A stretch of 64,000 nucleotides of DNA from Sequoia sempervirens. Its lineage: Eukaryota; Streptophyta; Pinopsida; Cupressales; Cupressaceae. Within the stretch, counting starts at the first letter, position 1. Every line of letters starts with the position of its first letter. Shown one piece after another: positions 21,059 through 33,317 of this stretch. The translations under genes were made by a program, and so were the position numbers. The notes under the pieces were generated by a model, which did not search any database, had not been told where the DNA came from, and was given only the letters and a program-made list of their open reading frames with translations. Where the stretch lies: contig VDFB02262640.1 in the NCBI GenBank assembly GCA_007258455.2, positions 1 to 64,000 on the forward strand, in the 5' to 3' direction.

Positions 21059-22389
21059 GATGGCCCAGTCCAACGAACGGCTCAGATTACAATCGGCTGG
21101 ATGGCCCAGATCGTGCCACCTCAGCCCTAAACAAGATTCGCCCTAAAAACCGCCACAAAGGAGGGGTAATAAATGAGCCATAATGTCCATTATCCTTCTA
21201 GAAGATTCCATTTGTATACGCGTTCACACTGTTCTCGATCTTCACGCTCTGTTGATCGCTTGGAGGGGGGTAAAAGAGTCTCTAAGATTGCCTCCTCAGA
21301 TAATAAAATTTGATAGAATCTGGAGTTCAATTGCTCTTGATCTTCTTCTTGACGTTGTTCTTCAACTTTGCTCGAGCTTCCATTCTTTGTCACTTGAGTT
21401 ATACTAAGTCTCAACACTTAGCCATTTTCTTGCAATTTTCTTCCTTCATGTGAAACTCAAAACTTTATCTTCCTTCGAAGGTTGTAATATCATCGTGCTT
21501 CACCACTTCAAGTCATCGTGCTCTGGCCTTGACATTCCTCCTGCAAAACAAGCGAGGAGAAGAGTATTAGAACACTTCATAATATAATCTTAACCTACTT
21601 ACCTGATTCTCACGCTCTAATTTTCAAGCGTTCATCGCCTTCCTTGGTCAACTTCATCCTTCAAGATTCCAACATCTTGACTTCAACTGTATTCCCCTTT
21701 ACTTTTCCAGCTGAGGTGTTCGCAATTTTAATCTCATTCATCTCTGGCTCAGGAAAATTATCTTAACGAAGAGCTTGAGCAAATTCACCTAGGCAGTTCC
21801 TTTCAAATTCATCATCTGGGGAATTTCACCTCGAAAACACATTTTTTTTACTTTGCCTTAGAAATTTTTTAAATTTTCCCTTAGGAAAACTCATCAACCT
21901 GGTGCCCATTTGAAGTCCTTATCACAGAATCCTCGACAAGCCGTGGAATACCTTAAAATCCATCCTCATCGATAATCTTCAATACCCAGAAGAAAATTTC
22001 CTTTAGAACGCGTCGAACTCATGGGTGCACAACGAACGGGTTCATTTAATTTTCTTGAATTTTGAACCTTAGAAAAATATTATTCTGCTAGTTTGAATCT
22101 GTTCTTCATCCGTGATCATCCTGTGTTGCTCTGACTTGAAAATTATTTATCAACCTGTACAGCTGGCATTCTCTGACTTCACCTTTGGCAACTTCACTTG
22201 AACTTCAGGAAAATTCATCACTCATCAGACTTAGGCGTTTTTCCCAAAATATTTTGCCTTGGAAAATTTGAATCACTTAGCATTTTTTGAAATTTTTGCC
22301 TTAGAAAATTTTTTATTCATCTTCAATCACTTAGCCAGTGGTGAGGAAAATTTTATCAACTTACTTAGAAATTTTTTCTTTCAAATGCC

Positions 22390-23520
22390 TTGGGCGCATT
22401 TCAAGATTGAAGAGGATATTCTCATTCTAACGCCTAGCATATTTTACTTCACATTATGAACTTTTGGGCGCAATTTGCATAGTGAGGTGGATAAGCTTCC
22501 AACGCCTTAAGCTCTTCACTCTTTAACTTACCTCCACCTTGGCGCATCTCATGTGTCATGGAGGATATTAGCCATGCCTTAGTAATATTTTCATCTTGAC
22601 CTTCACCTTGGCGTACTTAGCATATTTTATTATTCACATCATCCCACAGCCTAGCGCATTTAACACATGTGGAAGGAATAACTCCAACGCCTCTTTGACT
22701 TTCTTCCATATTTTGTCTTCACATGCCCTCATTTGGGCGCATATTGCATGTTCAAGAGGATGGGCGCATATCATGTATGAAGGAGGACAAACTTTTCAAC
22801 GCCACCTTGACTTCCTTATTTTTTTGTCTTTACATGCCTTGATTTGGGCGCATATCATGTGTGCTGAAGGATAAACTTTTCAACGCCACCTTTGACCACC
22901 TTGGACTCCTTGTTTAGCATGGGCGCATTTAGCATAGGGTAAAGGATAAAGCCTCTAACAACACGTTTGACTCTTTGACTCACTTGCTGCATGCCTCTCA
23001 AACATGGGCGCATTTGAACATGCTAGTGGCTGGGCGCATTTGCCAGGTGATGGAGGATGAAAACTTACCACGCCTTGACCACCTTTGACTTATTCTTGAA
23101 CTTGGCGCATTTCAAAGGGGGTGGAGGATATCCTCATGACTTAGAAAATTTTAGAGCACCTTCCTAGAGTGGGCGCATTTTACCCCTGGAGGTGGATGAA
23201 CACCAATACTTAAAAATTTTTTTTTTTTAACTTCCATGAGCTTCCCTTGGGCACATTTAGGCTTGCCTTCAGGATGAAAGGTGTTGACTTTCATTGACCA
23301 CTTATACTTTGGGCGCATTTTGCCCCTAATGAAGGATGAATTTCATACTTAGAATTTTTTGTGCTAGGCATATGCTTGAAGGCGCATTTAGGCTAGGCAG
23401 AAGGATGAAAGGCGTTGACTTCCTTTGACTTTCTCCAGCTTGGGCGCATTTTGGCCTGTGTGAAGGACGAGCTTCATTCTTTAGAAATTTTCGTGCCTCC
23501 TCATCAACTGGGCGCATTTT
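22390..23520 (-). repeat. TGCGCC array of giant LTR copy 2
   Basis: About 15 GGGCGCAT/GGCGCAT words (complement of ATGCGCC) spaced about 60-90 bases apart. Fewer units than in copy 1, which accounts for much of the length difference between the two LTRs. Confidence 0.7.
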
Positions 23521-23590
23521 GCCATGGCTACTGGATGAAGTTCCAGACTTAGAAATTTTTTTCCCTGTTCTCGCCAGCCTTCATGCCCTA

Positions 23591-24482
23591 CTATTTATAG
23601 TAAGTCCTTTGAATTTTGTATCTCTGAAGCCCGGAATGACTTGAAATTTTAAACACAGCATCCTCATGACCTTGTTGTTCTATCGACACTGCCATTTTTA
23701 GTCACCCTGCTATTTTTAGTCCATTTTTGAAGGTGGTTTACTATAAATAGTAATTGCTTGTTTTTGATAGCTCCACTGCTCTGATTAACTTGAAATTTGA
23801 ATGGCGTGTTCCTCACCACGTGACCTTACTGCTGATGTCGGCGCATGCACCTGACTTACTATTTTTAGCCAGTTTCCAAATTAACTTACTATAAATAGTA
23901 AGTGCTCTGTTTGACTTGAAATTTCACCAGTAGATAGCCTGAAGGATGCTAATCGCGATGGTTTACATCGGTTTTTGAAAATTCTAACTTTTTACGCCTC
24001 TTTCTGGGTCCCGAAGCTGGAAACCCTAATTCGCTCTGCATGCGTATCAAAAGATCTATGTTTCTCTTCGTTTCTGTGGCACTGCGATCAGCTCGTGATT
24101 CAGCTGGGGGGCGGTGCCGGACACACCGCTATAAATAGAAGTTCCTCGAGTGATTATCTTCATTTGCATGTCACACCATCGCGAAGCTCTCGAAAAACCA
24201 TCCATCAGACATGCAAAGAAACCGACATGCAAACCCAAAATAGCCTCGAAAGAATTGAAGTTGTCGCCGACTTGCATGTTACATCGTTCGCGAAGGTCTC
24301 AAAACCCAAGGAATATCCGACATGCAAAGAAAAACTCAGATCGAGCCAAATTTGTCGGTGAACTGCTAAAATAGAAAGTTGTCGTTTTGGCTCAAATTTT
24401 GCATGCGAGTTGATATGCTCGAATGTGTGACTATCTAATCTCAAAAATGCGAATTGCCGAATTTCACACTTACTAAAAATAG
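23591..24482 (-). promoter_or_regulatory. CTAWWWWTAG array of giant LTR copy 2
   Basis: Exact decamers begin at 23591, 23710, 23741, 23859, 23889, 24129 and 24473, with a one-base-deleted relative near 24366. The array keeps the same place at the far U3 end as in copy 1. Confidence 0.6.
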
Positions 24483-26217
24483 TAAGTACCAATCGATGAA
24501 AATTTGTTGGGAGCTGCTAGAAACACGCTGACAACAACGTCAAGCTCAATTTTCAATATATTCACTTCGTTCGACCTCAGACTGACCAGGAAAGATGAAA
24601 CCCTAATTTTCAGACTTGGTCAAATTTCACGCTTAAGCTCAAAGGCGGACACGATCCCGGAAAGACAAACAGTAGAAAAGAGAGAGAACGACAAAACGAC
24701 CGAAAAGCAAAGCCAAAATTAGGGGGTCCCCATTTGCAATGGGGCGATGTGTGAAAAACGTCACAACAGGTACGCCCTCATTAAGAGTTTAATTTTTATT
24801 TAGTGAAATATTTCATCACCTTGAAAGTGGACGCCACCTTTTGAGGAATTTATATTTTGAATAAATGAAAAGAATTCCAAGAGGTGTCCTTTGGCGTACC
24901 TTCTGGGATTGTGAAGAGTTTCTCAACTTTCTATAAACTGAAGTCTTTTCTCCAGCATTTGGCATCCATGAAATTATCATACTGTTATGCTGTCAAAATG
25001 ACAATGGACATTTTGCTTCGAGGATGCTGCCTCCTAGCCTCTTACCAATTTCGTGTTTGAAATACAACACCTAGTTGGATTATTTCTCCTTCTCAAATCA
25101 AACTAGCAGATTGAGCATCAAGATTGAAGAATTTCTGAAGTATTTTTACAGTTTTGATTTACTGGTTTATCTACAGCTGAAGTTGGTTTTTGATTATATC
25201 TCTTGGAGTGATTTTAATTCTATTCTGGGTATTTTGGCAAATCAATTCTTGGTTCAAGGCGACCCCTTCCTCAAAAAATTGGAATTTATTTCCAAGTTTC
25301 TGATTTTATCTTGCAAAATCGATTTTTTAAGAAGGCCGTACCATTTGGGGAGAGCATTGGAATTCGTGCCAAATAATCTGGAGTTTTTGGTGATTGTTTC
25401 TGGATTGCATCTTGGGCGCCAAACCTCTAGGAAGCATTTGCAACTGATATCTCGTCATTCGGAGGTAATTTGACCAAGTTATGAGCATTTAATGAATTCA
25501 CAGTTTGGTGGTCTGAACTTCCAGAATACAGATTTTTATATCAGACTTGTAATTGTTCTCTGTTTTGGCTTCATACTTCAGTTTTGGAGTGTTATATGAT
25601 TATTATAACTCATACTTCTCTTCCTAGATTCATTCTTATCATTGTAAATTGTAATCTGCAGAGTTTAATTTGTATAGGTTGAGATTAAGCATTACTAATC
25701 CAACCATTTCCAGTTCTGCAATTACTTGTTGTTTTCACATTAATCACCCCTGGATGGTTTACCGCCAGTGTGGATAATCTTATTGTAACACTCTTGTACC
25801 TACTTTCATAGTGGTGAATTCCCACAGCTCTGTGGATGCCCGCCGCAGCGGATGAATTGTTTTAATTGTAATCTTTTCCCCCCACTGTTTGGTGGTAATG
25901 TGGAAATGCTCTTCATGGCTGGTTATCCGCCTATTAATTTCTAGCTTTCAATTTAAACACTCCGTGATATGTTAGCACCTCGCCCTCAGTGGGATCTTGT
26001 GTGCACATTCTTGACGTTGAGTAGTTTCTTTCAAGTATTTTCATTTAGCTCCTCCGCCATATGACAACACCTATCCCTCATTGGGATTGAGTGTGCATTC
26101 TTGGTTTTTGAGTTCATTTCAAGTTTGGTTTTCTATTTGGAGCTAACGCTAATCAAGTTGGCTAAGTGCTGGTTATGCTGTGTTAATTCATCGAAAAAAT
26201 TGGTTAGCATATTTCAG

Positions 26218-26230
26218 TGGTATCAGAGCC
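26218..26230 (+). other. Primer-binding site of element A
   Basis: TGGTATCAGAGCC, initiator-Met type, one base after the LTR end. Confidence 0.9.
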
Positions 26231-26272
26231 ATAATTCTTCCAACCTGTGCCCTACGATGATTCAGTAGTCAG

Positions 26273-29200
26273 ATGAGTGACAGTGATTGTAAATACTACA
26301 CCAGAAGCCAGGCCAGAAAACAACAGACACAGCTTCTGCCAGTGCCAGAAGCATATACTTTCTCAGGGGCTTTGAGAGAAACAGGAAGAGTAGTAGATAT
26401 TGGTAAAACAGTTGGGAACATGGCAGAAAGTCATAAGCAAGCAATGGATGAAAGAGATGAAAGGATGGAAAAGAAGTTTGACGGGATGATAGACATGATG
26501 TCCCGTTTATTGTCCAAGTTGGATCAACAAGCAGCTCAGAATATCATTCAGCCCCAAAATAACTCAACTGGAGAAAGCAGTGGAGTTAATGGGAATAACA
26601 ATAGTTGCAGTCCAGAGGTGAATACCGGAAACAGAGTTGTGGGTCAGCATGCCGCAATTCCTACTGGGTCATCCTCTAGGCCTCTTTTTCCCCTCTTCAC
26701 GACTGTGGAAGAGCAACAACCGGTTGAGGCTACACCAAACTTTGCTGATGATTCACGTCAAGCTTACATGGAGTACGTTTCTTTACCTCTTGACTTGAGA
26801 GGTACTTGGACCTTTGATCAATACATGAATCAAAGGACTCGGAGAAATGGAGGAAGGAATGATCAACGTCCTCCTATGGCACCTAGAAATGATTTCTACC
26901 AAGCATTGGGAAAGATTACTATGGAGCATTTTGATGGTAGTAATAAGTGTACAGCCAGATCATGGGTGCAGAAGTTAGATAACTACCTCTCTCTCAGACC
27001 TATGCCGGAAGAAGATGCTATCAAATTTGCTACTTTGCATTTGGATGGGATAGCTCATGAATGGTGGACTCATGGTTTGGTCACTCTTGGCCATAACCTC
27101 GTTCGCACATATGGTGAGTTTACGAATAAGTTGATTGAAAGATTTGATACTAAGGATCCAGAATTAAGATTCAGAGAATTGGCACAATTGAAACAGCAAG
27201 GATCTTTAGAAAACTATGTGGCTGATTTTCAGAGGTTGTTAGTAATGGTGCCTAACATTACTGAAAGAAGACTTGTGGTTCTTTTTGCTGAAGGTTTAAC
27301 GGAGCCTTTGAAGGGTTGGGTCAAAGCATTTGATCCACCAACATTAGATGAAGCTATCAAGAAAGCTAGGAGCATGGAGTTGGCAGCCCCAAGGCCTAAG
27401 TTTCATTCAAAACCATTCAGCCATAAGAAAGATAAAAAGCATTCTTCAAATCTGCCCAAGAAGTTTCCACCAAGGTTGTCAGAAGAGCTCAAAGAACAGC
27501 TTAGAAAAGATGGAGTTTGCTACACTTGCCGTGAGCCTTGGGTTAAGGGTCACCGTTGCTATGGAAGAGGCAAAGCAAATCGAATGGAGGGCTATTCTGA
27601 TTATGGATCAGAATTTGATTCGTCTGATCAGCAATACGAATCAGCAGGTAGTGAAGGTGAAGAAGATCCAGAAGAGAAGTCCGATGAGGTGGGAGATGGT
27701 AGTGCCTTTGCACAACTATCAAGCTTTCAAAAAAATGAGTCCTTTCGGGTTCATGGAGTTGTGAATTCACAGAGAATTGTTGCCCTAATTGACACTGGAG
27801 CAACTCATAATTTTATTGATGAAGGATTAGTTGCTAAGAAGGGATTGAAGACTGAGGAATTTGATGGCTTCAAAGTAATGGTTGCAGATGGTTTTAGTAT
27901 GTCTTGCACGAGAAAGATTTCTAATCTCTCTATGCAGTTAGGAAATTATGAGATTAAAGATGACTTTTATGTGGTGGGAATTGGAGACACTGATGTTGTG
28001 CTAGGCATACAATGGCTGCGATCTCTTGGTGAGATCACATTAAATTTGCAAACTATGGAACTTAAATTTCAGTCTAATGGAAGGAAGGTTGTTCTAAGAG
28101 GGATGTCAAATGGGGGCCCTCGAATTGTATCTTTGAAGAGGATGGAAAGGCTGATCCGTCACGATCAGGTTGAATGGGCTGCTGAATGTTTGGTTCTACC
28201 AGCTGATCCAATGGAGGAGAAAAGGCAATATCACCCTGATATTCAAGCCTTACTTTCAAAGAAGAGCAAAGTCTTTGGAAGCCTACCTCCTGGAAGACCT
28301 CCTGAAAGAGGTTCTGAGCATATAATTGAGTTAGAAGAAGGAGCAAAGCCTGTCATGACTACACCTTACCGTTATCCAAAGAAGCAGAAAGATGAGATTG
28401 AAAAAGCTATCAAGGAGCTTTTGGAGAGTGGTTTCATTAGACCAAGCAAGAGTCCTTTTGCTTCTGCAGTGGTGCTGGTCAAAAAGAAAGATGGCACAAT
28501 GCGTATGTGTGTTGACTACCGCGCATTGAATCAGAAGACCATCAAGAATAGATATCCTATCCCTAGGATTGATGAGCTTATTGATGAGCTCCATGGGGCC
28601 ATGTTCTTCTCGAAGATTGATCTTCGTTCAGGCTATCATCAGATCAGAATGAGGGAGGCGGATATAGAGAAGACAACGTTTAGATGCCATTTTGGGCATT
28701 TTGAATTTCTTGTCATGCCTTTTGGTTTGACAAATGCTCCAGCTACATTCCAATCTTGTATGAACAAGATTTTTAGACAGCAGTTGAGGAAGTTTGTGCT
28801 CGTCTTCTTCGACGACATTCTCATATTCAGTAAGTCATGGGAAGAGCACCTTAAGCATTTGGAAGAAGTGCTTAGTATTTTAGAGGCAGAATGTTTGTTC
28901 GCCAAAGAATCAAAGTGTGAGTTCGGGATGATAGAACTCTTATATCTTGGCCACATTATCAGTTCAAAGGGTGTGAAAGTTGATCCAGAAAAGATAAGAG
29001 CCATTCTTGACTGGCCAACTCCAAAGAATATTTCTCATTTGAGAGGATTTTTAGGGTTATGTGGATTCTATAGAAGATTTGTGAAAGGATATTCTCACCA
29101 AGCAGCAACTCTCACAGATCTTACAAAGAAAGGAGCTTTTCTTTGGGCTAAGAAGGCACAAGAAGTTTTTGATAAGTTTAAGCAAATCATGAGTACATGT

Positions 29201-29433
29201 CCAGTGTTGGCACTTCCGGATTTTACAAAACCTTTTGAATTACAGTGTGATGCTTCAGGTGAAGGTGTTGGAGCTGTTCTAATGCAAGACAAACATCCTA
29301 TTGTCTTCGAGAGTCGGAAGTTGAGAGGAGCAGAAAAAACTTACTCCATTTATAACAAAGAGATGCTTGCCATCATGCATGCTTTGTCTAAATTCTGTCA
29401 ATACTTGGTGGGAAGTAAATTTGTTGTTAAGAC
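26273..29433 (+). pseudogene. Element A gag-pol, first part (gag, protease, RT, RNase H start)
   Basis: Open without a stop for 1,053 codons until the hAT insertion. Order from Met1: a charged N-terminus with a helical stretch (residues about 60-95), a retrotransposon gag domain (about 220-335), a CX2C...GHRC zinc knuckle at 416, retropepsin [10 protein letters not shown] at 507, reverse transcriptase with YPIPRIDEL and catalytic FFDDIL (Asp pair at 847-848), then RNase H beginning at CDASGEG near 993. The frame is cut by the transposon at 29434 within RNase H. All visible catalytic motifs of this half look normal, so decay here is slight. Confidence 0.95.
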
Positions 29434-29440
29434 CATAGTT

Positions 29441-29515
29441 ACTCGGCTCGGACTCGGCTAGGGTGACTCGACTCGGCGACTCGGCGACTCGGACTCGGAC
29501 TCGGCGCAGACTCGG
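29441..29515. repeat. Left subterminal ACTCGG repeats of the hAT
   Basis: About ten ACTCGG or ACTCGA words in 75 bases, directly inside the left terminus. Confidence 0.85.
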
Positions 29516-29832
29516 CAAAATGAAAAAAGTTGAAAAAACCTTTAGAAAATTAGAGATTTTTAAAGATTTAAAACTTGTTTCAAGCACCCTTTATTGAATA
29601 CAACACAAATAAAAGCAAATTTGATCACATACACAAGTATACAATGATCACATAAGTATAAAGTACACAAATTGTAGTTGCGCTGCTGAAGGAAATAACA
29701 TACTTTGATATATAAAATTAGTCAAATGTATACAAAACTCATGGAATATGAAATCCATGACATCAAATGTTCCATACAAATATGAAATATCAAAAGATTC
29801 AAAACAATAGCTATAAGTCTATCACTCTATGC

Positions 29833-32637
29833 CTATGGCATAGTGGAGCCAGCATCCTTCCTACGAAGGCGTCTAAAGGTCCTGGATGATGTTGCAGTTG
29901 CAGCCATAGTCTCTGCCTGTGTCTGAGTCCCCATACCACTCTCACCACCAGTAGCTATGTCTCCTCGTGCTCTAGCCTCCTCCTCAGCCATGGCTACAAC
30001 CTCAGCCTCTCTCTCTGCCTGGTCCACCCAATCAAGGTCCTCGTCACTAAAGACTGCGTCTGTAGCCTCAGTGATCCACTCAGACTGTGGATCAACCTCC
30101 TCTAAACAGATCGGGGTGTTGTCGTGGTCAAAAGCCTTCCTGTATCTGAGCCGAAGGTTGTAATGAACATATACCAGGTCATTCATCCTCTCCACTGTCA
30201 ATCTATTGCGCTTCTTGGAGTGTATGTGCTCAAACATACTCCAATTGCGCTCACAACCGGATGAACTGCATGGCTGGCTCAATATTCGTATGGCAACATT
30301 TTGCAGGTTCGGTGTATCAGAACCAAACATCTCCCACCATCCATCTGAGATGAGAAAAAGAAACAAAATCAATCTCATTTCAAGTTTCAAGTTCAAGTTC
30401 AACATTTAATAATAAATTATAATATAAAAAGATGAAAATTATTGCCTTAAATATATTTTTACTTGGCATTAATGTTGTCCTACTATCTTTGCACATTTGA
30501 CGTGCAAAGAAGTCTCCTCGTGCCTTAGTGAAGACATCTATCTCCTGCACTATCTGTGTAGTAACAGCGGGCAACATTCTCTCTATCGTCGAGTAGAGCC
30601 CACTAAGAATTTCTCTATCTGCACGGAGATCACGGCGGAAGTGGAAGGCCGGATTTAGGAAACATGCGGCTGCATGGATGGGCCTATGGAGTTGGTTTTG
30701 CCATCTCCTATCAATGATCTCCCAAATGGGACGATACTTATCATCAACTCCACCATAGACTGATCTAATGGCCTCTTTGGCCCTATCCATGCCCTCATAT
30801 ATGTAGCCCATTGCGGGCTTCTCCCCATCTGCAACTCGTAGGAGAACTAGCAAGGGCTCAATAAACTGCAAAGTGCAAACATGTTTCACAAATAAGTAAG
30901 TGTGACTGTCAATGAAAATGAACAAAGAAAAGTAAGATATGATTAAAAATTAAAACATAATAAAGAATTAAATGTTACCTTCACAATCTCATCTGCTGGT
31001 GTCCAAAACCCTGCCTCATCAAATATGCAATCAGCCACAGCAATCCCTGCAGTGCTTGTAGAAAAGGATGAGGAAGACCACTCCTCACTAGCAAACATGC
31101 GCCTCAAAGGTGCCCTTGACCGAATCAAGGATTGCAACATGATAAAATTTGATGCAAACCGAGTGATGCCAGGACGAGACAACTCCCTCAACCCCGTGTA
31201 TTGCCTCATAAGGTTAAGCACCCATGCATGATTGTAAACAAATTTGCAAATGTTTCTTGCTGATTCCATACATGTTTTTATCCATGGGAGCTTGCCAAGA
31301 TCCTCCATCATGAGGTCAATGCAATGGGCGGCACATGGAGTCCAAAATATAGTTGGGTGCCTCTCCATCAATAATCTACCAGCAGCAACATAATTTGCTG
31401 CATTATCTGTCACCACTTGCACTACATTTTCTTCCCCCACATCGGCTATCACCTCCTCTATAGCCTCACATAGGTATGTGGCATTTTTGAATTGGGCGGA
31501 AGCATCAATGGACTTTATGAAGACAGTGTCACCTGAAAAAATAAGCAAAACCAAATTACCAATTATTCAATAAATTAAAAACATAAATCAGCCTTATTAA
31601 ATTATTAATCACTAAATCAAATTCAAATATCAATGTATTAAGGTAAGTACAATTACCTCCAGAGGAAACTAGAAAGTTCAACAGCGTCCTATTTCTCCTA
31701 TCGGTCCAACCATCAGTCATGATGGTGCAACCAATCCTCCTCCATTGCACACGCTGCTCCTCTAATTGTGCTTTCACATCCGCCACCTTTTGAGTCAAAA
31801 GTGGGCCCTTTAATTCATCTTCGCTGGGGGCTTTGAACCCCGCCCCACATATGGTTATTGCATCAACCATGTTTTGCCAAAAAGGAGACCTAAAACATGT
31901 CATAAAATGAAAAGATTTAAGTTTTTAACTTTAAATTTGAATTCGATAGTGAGATACATCTAAATTCTAAAACAATAAAATTTAAATATAAATTTTAAAA
32001 CAATTAAACGAAAAAAGAATTACCTGGCTACATGGAAGGGAATGGTGCAGTAGTACCAAAAGTCTGCAATTGTTTTTTTTGCTGCATCGTGTGCATCCTT
32101 GTTCCAACCCATGCTCTCAAGCGACGGTTGGGAACCAGGAGTAGTGCGTGGTACAAAATATGAGTCCACCCTAGATTTACGAACTCTAGGGCCAATGCTA
32201 ATACTGCCACTACCACTAGCAGTAGCAGCGCCACCAGCACTAGGAGTACGCATAGGAATAGATGGTGCAGAAGCAGAAGCACTAGCACAAGCACTAGCAC
32301 TAGGACGGTATGGAGGCATGGAAGAAGCACCTCCAACAGCACCAAGTCCCTGTCCAACTCCAACACCTGCCAACTCCTCCCTCTGTCTCTTTCTAATTTC
32401 TTTTTGCCTTTCAAAATTTTCTAATTGCACCTGCACTTCACGAACAGCCTCAATAGGTGCTAGGGTGCAGCCCACTGCATCATGGATGGGTATGCGTGCA
32501 AGGTGGTATTTCAATCTATTTATGCCTCCATGATATATTGTTTTGCAGTATTTACATTTTGCTTCTCCTCTTTTCATTCCGGGAAAGATTTCAGCATGTT
32601 TCCAAGCAGGGTCTTTTCTGACTGGGGTTTGAGACAT
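29833..32637 (-). CDS. hAT transposase, BED zinc finger and dimerisation domain, apparently intact
   Basis: Five exons on the minus strand: 32637-32024, 31889-31657, 31532-30979, 30865-30463 and 30344-29833. All four introns have GT donors and AG acceptors, and the exons sum to 2,316 bases, 771 residues plus stop, with no internal stop. A BED zinc finger lies near residues 10-55 (CKYC...HLARIPIHDAVGC), then an Ala/Ser-rich linker, a DUF659-type region with TDGWTD (Asp near 264), VVTDNAANY (Asp near 325), and the hAT dimerisation region with CSSSGCERNW (Glu near 633) and HIHSKKRNRL. These match the D, D, E catalytic triad of hAT enzymes. It cuts and pastes DNA with 8 bp duplications. The tail after residue 690 is acidic and low-complexity. 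Intron borders are my prediction, but each also fits the reading frame. Confidence 0.93.
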
Positions 32638-33317
32638 TGTGAAAATAATAATATGGTTTGATTTGCAAATGAATGTGGCTGCAATAACAAGTAGGGTTTG
32701 TAAAATTATTTAAGTTGCAAGTAGGGTTTGTAAATAAAAATGCAAACTATAAAAATTTAAAAACAATGATTTTACAAATTACAATGAATTATTTGTTAAA
32801 AAAACACAAAAAAAACCGTTAAAATCAAACTTACCTCTTAGATTTGGCTTGGAATGCAATGCAAACTCCTCCCAATCACTAGCAATGAACTTTCAATGCA
32901 CCTCCTTAGCAGTATGAAGCTTCCCAAATGATATATGACCTTGCTTTTGTTTTAAACAATTTGCTGGTTGCCCTCTCTTCTCCTCCTATTTTTCTTCACA
33001 ACTCTCTCTTCTCCTCCTATTTTGCCAAAAGAGTGAAATGAGGTTGCTTTTAGGGTTGGAGAGAACATATAGAACAAAAAAAAAACTAACTTAAACTTTT
33101 AATTTTATGTTTTTTAAGTGTCTTAAGTGCTTGCTGCCGCGACCGGGTCCCAGGCTCGGGACTCTCCAAGTCTGGGCAAGTCTGGCGAGTCCGGCAAGTC
33201 CGGCGAGTCCGGCTCTAGACTCGGCGGGTCCGAGTCCGGGCTCCCCAGACTCGGCCAGACTGGCTCGGCCCGGGACTCGCCGAGTCTAGGCGATTCTGGG
33301 CGAGTCTCGTTACAATG
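32638..33317 (-). promoter_or_regulatory. hAT promoter side and right subterminal repeats
   Basis: Upstream of the transposase ATG. An AT-rich 480-base leader (32638-33120) is followed by a GC-rich block (33135-33310) holding more than ten CGAGTC, CAAGTC or ACTCGG words in both orientations, ending in the right terminus. Promoter elements could not be named with confidence. Confidence 0.6.

Larger units (their letters stand above)
20122..24768 (-). mobile_element. Giant solo LTR, copy 2 (4.65 kb), inside element A 5' LTR
   Basis: Flanked by GGTAC on both sides (20117-20121 and 24769-24773). The matching empty site is preserved in the 3' LTR of element A at about 35276, where GGGTACGCCC is uninterrupted. 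Ends are TGTTGATGTG and CACAACA. It is an inverted relative of 2682-8257 with the same order of parts: TATA box 21058-21051, poly(A) signal 20870-20865, TGCGCC array and CTAWWWWTAG array. No internal region is present, so it is a solo LTR left by recombination or, less likely, a complete element of another kind. It encodes no convincing protein. Confidence 0.9.
19785..26216 (+). repeat. Element A 5' LTR, interrupted by a giant solo LTR
   Basis: LTR halves 19785-20121 and 24774-26216 match the continuous 3' LTR 34944-36717 on both sides of the insertion. The LTR starts TGTAATGTCCC and ends GCATATTTCA. Its last 500 bases hold short inverted repeats, such as CCACAGCTCTGTGG, and a diverged internal duplication (about 25975-26020 and 26065-26105). 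Confidence 0.95.
29434..33317 (-). mobile_element. Complete hAT DNA transposon (3.9 kb) in element A pol
   Basis: Bounded by an exact 8 bp duplication GTTAAGAC (29426-29433 and 33318-33325), the hallmark size for hAT. Ends read CATAGTTACTCGG and, inverted from the right, CATTGTAACGAG: imperfect terminal inverted repeats starting with CA. Just inside both ends are clusters of ACTCGG/CGAGTC words, the usual position of transposase-binding subterminal repeats. The single gene runs right to left on the minus strand. The insertion lies in RNase H of element A, whose frame is restored across the duplication. Confidence 0.97.

Noticed and set aside
20122..24768. Giant LTR interpreted as a DNA transposon with terminal inverted repeats and a 5 bp duplication
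   Set aside because: TATA box, palindrome and poly(A) signal are in LTR order, and no transposase is present. Kept only as an open alternative in the findings.
32099..32533. 144-codon plus-strand ORF opposite the hAT transposase
   Set aside because: It mirrors the Ala/Ser-rich first exon of the transposase; composition bias of the opposite strand explains it.
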